A stretch of DNA of 64,000 nt from Azoarcus indigens (lineage in GTDB: Bacteria > Pseudomonadota > Gammaproteobacteria > Burkholderiales > Rhodocyclaceae), in contig NZ_SNVV01000012.1 in the NCBI RefSeq assembly GCF_004361735.1, positions 108,865-172,864 of the forward strand. The letters run 5' to 3'. Each line of letters opens with the position of its first letter. The first letter of the stretch is position 1. Made by a program: the position numbers and the translations under genes. The notes beneath the pieces were generated by a model. It was given only the letters and a program-made list of their open reading frames with translations, searched no databases and was not told the origin of the DNA. Below are positions 58,872-64,000 of this stretch, in pieces.

Positions 58872-60545
58872 ATGGAAGCGGTCGCGATCAAGCAGGACGC
58901 CCAAATCGAACCGGTGGACTACCGCACCGAGCCGTCGCGCTACAAGCACTGGAAACTGGGCTTCGACGGCGAAGTCGCCACGCTGACGCTGGACATCGAC
59001 GAGGACGGCGGCATCCGCCCGGGCTACAAGCTCAAGCTGAATTCCTACGACCTCGGGGTGGACATCGAACTGCACGACGCCCTGCAGCGCATCCGCTTCG
59101 AGCATCCGGAAGTGCGCACGGTGGTGTTCACCTCCGGCAAGGCCAAGATCTTCTGTTCCGGCGCCAACATCTACATGCTGGGCGTGTCCACCCATGCCTG
59201 GAAGGTGAACTTCTGCAAGTTCACCAACGAGACCCGCAACGGCATCGAGGACGCCAGCCAGTACTCTGGCCTCAAGTTCATCGCCGCCTGCAACGGCACC
59301 ACCGCCGGCGGCGGCTACGAGCTGGCGCTGGCCTGCGACGAGATCGTGCTGGTGGATGACCGCAACTCCGCCGTCTCCCTGCCGGAAGTGCCGCTGCTGG
59401 GCGTGCTGCCGGGCACCGGCGGCCTCACCCGCGTCACCGACAAGCGCAAGGTGCGCCGCGACCACGCCGACATCTTCTGCACCATCTCCGAAGGTGTGCG
59501 CGGCAGCCGCGCCAAGGACTGGAAGCTGGTGGACGACGTGGTGAAGCAGCAGCAGTTCGGCGAGCACGTCGCCGCCCGCGCCAAGGAACTCGCCCGGCAA
59601 TCCAACCGTCCGCTGGGCGCCAAGGGCGTGCCGCTGCCGCGCCTGGAGCGCATGGAGGACGACAAGGGCTACCACTATGAATTCGTCGATGTCGCCATCG
59701 ACGCCGCCGGCCGCAGCGCCACGCTGACGGTGCGTGCGCCCGCCGCCGTCGGCGCCCGCAGCGCCGCCGAGATCGAAGCCCAGGGCGCCGCCTGGTGGCC
59801 GCTGAAGATGGCGCGCGAACTGGACGACGCCATCCTCAACCTGCGCACCAACCATCTCGATGTCGGCCTGTGGCAGCTGCGCACCGCCGGCGACGCCAAG
59901 GTGGTGCTGGAGATCGACGGCATCATCGCCGCCAACCAGGACAACTGGTTCGTGCGCGAAACCCTGGGCATGCTGCGCCGTACCCTGGCCCGCATCGACG
60001 TTTCCTCCCGCAGCCTGTACGCGCTGATCGAGCCGGGCTCCTGCTTCGCCGGCACCCTGCTGGAAATCGCCCTGGCCGCCGACCGCAGCTACATGCTGGA
60101 CACGCCGGACGCCGAGAACCGCATCGGCCTCTCCGCCCTCAACTTCGGCGCCTTGCCGATGGTGAACGGCCTCTCCCGCATCGCCGCCCGCTTCTACGAA
60201 GACGAAGCCCAGGTCGGCGCGGTGAAGGCGAAGGAAGGCAGCCTGCTCACCCCGGCCGAAGCCTTCGAGCTGGGCCTGGTCACCTCCATCCCCGACGACC
60301 TCGACTGGGCGGATGAAATCCGCATCGCCATCGAGGAACGCGTGGCCCTGTCGCCCGACGCCCTTACCGGCCTGGAGGCGAACCTGCGCTTCGGCATCAC
60401 CGAGACGATGAACACCCGCATCTTCGGTCGGCTGTCGGCGTGGCAGAACTGGATCTTCATCCGCCCGAACGCGGTGGGCGCCAACGGCGCGCTGAAGCTG
60501 TTCGGCTCCGGCAAGAAGGCCCAGTTCGACTGGGACCGCGTCTAA
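58872..60545 (+). CDS. boxC: 2,3-epoxybenzoyl-CoA dihydrolase / benzoyl-CoA-dihydrodiol lyase
   Basis: Opens the 2,3-epoxybenzoyl-CoA ring, releasing formate and giving the C6 semialdehyde-CoA. It is a large crotonase-family enzyme of 557 residues: two crotonase-like parts, with FCSGANIYMLG and NGTTAGGGYELALACDEIVLVDD in the first and SCFAGTLLEIALAADRSYML in the second. A GAGGAGACA ribosome site lies before the ATG. Followed by a large hairpin, then boxB. Confidence 0.95.
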   Translation: MEAVAIKQDAQIEPVDYRTEPSRYKHWKLGFDGEVATLTLDIDEDGGIRPGYKLKLNSYDLGVDIELHDALQRIRFEHPEVRTVVFTSGKAKIFCSGANIYMLGVSTHAWKVNFCKFTNETRNGIEDASQYSGLKFIAACNGTTAGGGYELALACDEIVLVDDRNSAVSLPEVPLLGVLPGTGGLTRVTDKRKVRRDHADIFCTISEGVRGSRAKDWKLVDDVVKQQQFGEHVAARAKELARQSNRPLGAKGVPLPRLERMEDDKGYHYEFVDVAIDAAGRSATLTVRAPAAVGARSAAEIEAQGAAWWPLKMARELDDAILNLRTNHLDVGLWQLRTAGDAKVVLEIDGIIAANQDNWFVRETLGMLRRTLARIDVSSRSLYALIEPGSCFAGTLLEIALAADRSYMLDTPDAENRIGLSALNFGALPMVNGLSRIAARFYEDEAQVGAVKAKEGSLLTPAEAFELGLVTSIPDDLDWADEIRIAIEERVALSPDALTGLEANLRFGITETMNTRIFGRLSAWQNWIFIRPNAVGANGALKLFGSGKKAQFDWDRV

Positions 60546-60556
60546 GCCGGCAAGCC

Positions 60557-60588
60557 GCCGGCGGGTGGCTGGAAGGCCACCCGCCGGC
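60557..60588 (+). other. Strong hairpin between boxC and boxB
   Basis: Perfect 13-base arms GCCGGCGGGTGGC (60557-60569) and complement (60576-60588) with a 6-base loop, 12 bases after the boxC stop. No T-run follows, so it is more likely an mRNA-stabilising or processing structure than an intrinsic terminator. The rest of the 220-base gap to boxB contains no gene. Confidence 0.6.
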
Positions 60589-60765
60589 CGCCGGAAGAAC
60601 AAGCCCGGGCACAAGCACCCGGTCCGTCCGTATCCCTCGCCCGAGCCGCGTGGCAAGCCGTCCCACTGCCGATGCAGTCGGCGCCTTGGCGCAGAGCGGG
60701 AGGTCCGTCGCAAAGCAGCGCGTGCCCCAGCACGCCACATCCGAAACTCGGAGGAGCACTGAGTC

Positions 60766-62187
<1,422 letters not shown>

Positions 62188-62229
62188 AAGGCCGCACCGG
62201 CCTGCCGCGCGACCCGGGGCCGCGACCGC

Positions 62230-62262
62230 GATGCGCACCGTACATCCGTACGGCAGCGCATC
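62230..62262 (+). other. Hairpin between boxB and boxA
   Basis: GATGCGC and CCGTAC pair with GTACGG and GCGCATC around a 4-base loop, with a small internal bulge. No T-run follows. The 205-base gap 62188-62392 also contains one TGCA near 62298 but no gene. Confidence 0.5.
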
Positions 62263-62392
62263 CCCTCACGGCGCCGCGCCGCCGGCCGCGGCCGGTGCAC
62301 CTTTGGCAAATCAGAACATCGGAGACCAGGGCCCGGCGCCGGCAGCACCGCAGCGGCACGAGGCCTGAGAGAGAGACCCAAGGAGAGAGACC

Positions 62393-63646
62393 ATGAACGC
62401 GCCAGCAGAGCACGCCAGCATCGCCCGGCAACACCTGATCGATCCGGAAATCTGCATCCGCTGCAACACCTGCGAGGAGACCTGCCCGATAGACGCGATC
62501 ACCCATGATTCGCGCAACTACGTGGTCAAGTTCGAGGTCTGCAACGGCTGCCTCGCCTGCGTCCCGCCCTGTCCTACCGGCGCGATCGATTCCTGGCGCA
62601 ACGTCGAGCAGCAGCAGCCGCATACGCTGGAAGAGCAGCTTTCCTGGGATCTCCTGCCCGACACCACCGAGCTGGACAACTACGAAGCCCAGACCGGCGC
62701 CACCGGCGGCGGCGGCGAAACCCCGGCCGAAGTGCAGCAGATCACCGACGTCGCCACCGCTGGCCAGGGCGGCCCCTCGCTGGCGCCGTGGTCGGCCTCG
62801 CACCCCTACGTCAATCTCTACTCGCCGGCCAACCCGGTCACCGCCACCGTCACCGGCAACTACCGGCTCACCGACGAGGACGCCTCCTCCGACATCCACC
62901 ACATCGTGCTGGATTTCGGCGCCACCCCCTTCCCGGTGCTGGAAGGCCAGTCCATCGGCATCATCCCGCCCGGCCTGGACGAGCGCGGCAAGCCCCACCT
63001 GCTGCGCATGTACTCCGTCGCCAGCCCGCGCGAGGGCGAGCGCCCGCACTACAACAACCTGGCGCTGACGGTGAAGCGCGTCACCGAAGACCACGAAGGC
63101 AATCCGGCCAAGGGCGTGGCCTCCAACTACGTCTGCGATCTGAAAAAGGGCGACAAGGTGCAGGTCACCGGCCCCTACGGCGCCAGCTTCCTCATGCCCA
63201 ACCACCCGGGCGCCTCCATCATGATGATCTGCACCGGCACCGGCTCGGCGCCGATGCGGGCGATGACCGAGCGCCGCCGCCGGCGCATGGCGCTGAAGGA
63301 AGGCGGCGAGCTGGTGCTGTTCTTCGGCGCCCGCACGCCGGGCGAGCTGCCCTACTTCGGCCCGCTGCAGAAGCTGCCGGAAGACTTCATCGACATCAAC
63401 CTGGCCTTCTCCCGCGTGCCCGGCGAGCCGAAGAAGTACGTGCAGGACCTGATCCGCGAGCGCGCCGACAAGGTCTTCCAGATGCTGCAGGACGAGAACG
63501 CCTACATCTACATCTGCGGCCTCAAGACCATGGAAGCCGGCGTCCTCGAAGCCTTCCGCGACATCTGCCGCGCCAAGGGCGCCGACTGGGACGCGCTGCG
63601 GCCCAGGCTGCTCACCACCGGCCGCTTCCACATCGAGACTTACTGA
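62393..63646 (+). CDS. boxA: Benzoyl-CoA 2,3-epoxidase, reductase subunit BoxA
   Basis: NADPH-dependent flavin and iron-sulfur reductase that feeds electrons to BoxB. The N-terminus has two [4Fe-4S] motifs ([12 protein letters not shown] and [12 protein letters not shown], about residues 22-65), then a ferredoxin-NADP reductase fold with [18 protein letters not shown] and [13 protein letters not shown]. 417 residues, ending HIETY. A GGAGAGAG site precedes the ATG. Confidence 0.95.
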   Translation: MNAPAEHASIARQHLIDPEICIRCNTCEETCPIDAITHDSRNYVVKFEVCNGCLACVPPCPTGAIDSWRNVEQQQPHTLEEQLSWDLLPDTTELDNYEAQTGATGGGGETPAEVQQITDVATAGQGGPSLAPWSASHPYVNLYSPANPVTATVTGNYRLTDEDASSDIHHIVLDFGATPFPVLEGQSIGIIPPGLDERGKPHLLRMYSVASPREGERPHYNNLALTVKRVTEDHEGNPAKGVASNYVCDLKKGDKVQVTGPYGASFLMPNHPGASIMMICTGTGSAPMRAMTERRRRRMALKEGGELVLFFGARTPGELPYFGPLQKLPEDFIDINLAFSRVPGEPKKYVQDLIRERADKVFQMLQDENAYIYICGLKTMEAGVLEAFRDICRAKGADWDALRPRLLTTGRFHIETY

Positions 63647-63769
63647 GCCCGCCCTGCCTGCCTGAACAAGGCAGCCGGCCAGCACGACCCGCGCGGCGCA
63701 TTCCACCCGCGCGGGCCACCCGCCCGGTGGCACCTGTTCTCCAGAGGGTTGTCTCCAACTCTCTCGTTC

Positions 63770-63799
63770 GGGGGCGTGGCGACGCGCCCCCTTTTTTTT
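63770..63799 (+). terminator. Terminator after boxA
   Basis: GGGGGCG / CGCCCCC stem with an 8-base loop, followed by eight T. It ends about 50 bases before the thiolase gene, so that gene may be partly insulated from the boxRCBA transcript. Confidence 0.88.
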
Positions 63800-63849
63800 C
63801 CGCCGGCCGGCCGCCCGCGACAGCCGCCGGGTCAAGAGGAGTTCCTTCC

Positions 63850-64000
63850 GTGAGTGAAGTCTTCATCTGCGACGGCATCCGCACCCCCATAGGCCGCTAC
63901 GGCGACGCCCTCTCCGGCGTGCGCGCCGACGACCTCGCCGCCCTCCCGATCAAGGCGCTGATGGAACGCAACGCCGGCCTGGACTGGTCCGCCCTGGACG
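63850..64000 (+). CDS. pcaF: 3-oxoadipyl-CoA thiolase, 5' part
   Basis: Beginning of a thiolase that would split 3-oxoadipyl-CoA into acetyl-CoA and succinyl-CoA, closing the pathway. A GTG at 63850 follows GAGGAG and gives VFICDGIRTPIGRYGDALSGVRADDLAALPIKALME, which matches PcaF/PaaJ N-termini. It runs off the window end with about 50 codons seen, so active-site residues are not visible. Confidence 0.85.
   Translation, partial: MSEVFICDGIRTPIGRYGDALSGVRADDLAALPIKALMERNAGLDWSALD

Overview
The window is GC-rich chromosomal DNA, read here as a betaproteobacterium of the Rhodocyclales (Thauera/Azoarcus/Aromatoleum type). This rests on three things. The gene order leuC-leuD-leuB-asd-fimV-truA-trpF-trpB-trpA-accD-folC-SPOR-cvpA-purF-metZ is typical of Betaproteobacteria. 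There is a complete aerobic benzoyl-CoA (box) locus. There are polyhydroxyalkanoate genes. The genus is inference. I see no phage, transposase or CRISPR array.

Layout. 1-1090 (+): end of ppiB, then lpxH. 1139-24240 (-): a biosynthetic block with methionine (metZ), purine (purF), folate (folC), fatty acid (accD), tryptophan (trpFBA), aspartate family (asd), leucine (leuBDC), chorismate (aroC) and branched-chain amino acid (ilvBN) genes, with truA, fimV, an M48 protease and an MFS transporter between them. ilvB is preceded by a valine-rich leader peptide and a strong hairpin, which looks like transcription attenuation. 24518-29266: fadD, a CBS-domain protein, fdxA, trxA and rho. 29342-31144: a 3-hydroxyacyl-CoA dehydrogenase and two consecutive tRNA-Ala/Glu/Asp sets, each with its own promoter. 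31177-39582: an FAD oxidase, a patatin, rimO, and PHA genes phaR, two phaB copies and phaC. 39604-43634: pgeF, rluD, bamD and a mannose-1-phosphate guanylyltransferase gene.

43945-64000 is a benzoate catabolism locus. A likely minus-strand operon runs boxD, a DUF4863 gene, benzoate-CoA ligase, a five-gene branched-chain-type ABC transporter, an alpha/beta hydrolase, a thioesterase, a crotonase-fold protein, a quinone oxidoreductase, rubredoxin and paaH. Divergently on the plus strand are boxR, boxC, boxB, boxA and the start of a 3-oxoadipyl-CoA thiolase gene. Together they would import benzoate, activate it to benzoyl-CoA, epoxidise it (BoxAB), open the ring (BoxC), oxidise the semialdehyde (BoxD) and finish by beta-oxidation to acetyl-CoA and succinyl-CoA. 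The 326-base boxD/boxR intergenic region carries two divergent sigma70-like promoters and seven TGCA motifs, a likely BoxR operator array.

Most genes are recognisable housekeeping or catabolic genes. The least explained items are the crotonase-fold protein without the usual catalytic glutamates, the DUF4863 protein and rubredoxin in a benzoate operon, a repeat-rich palindromic stretch at 43.7-43.9 kb, and strong hairpins between boxC, boxB and boxA.
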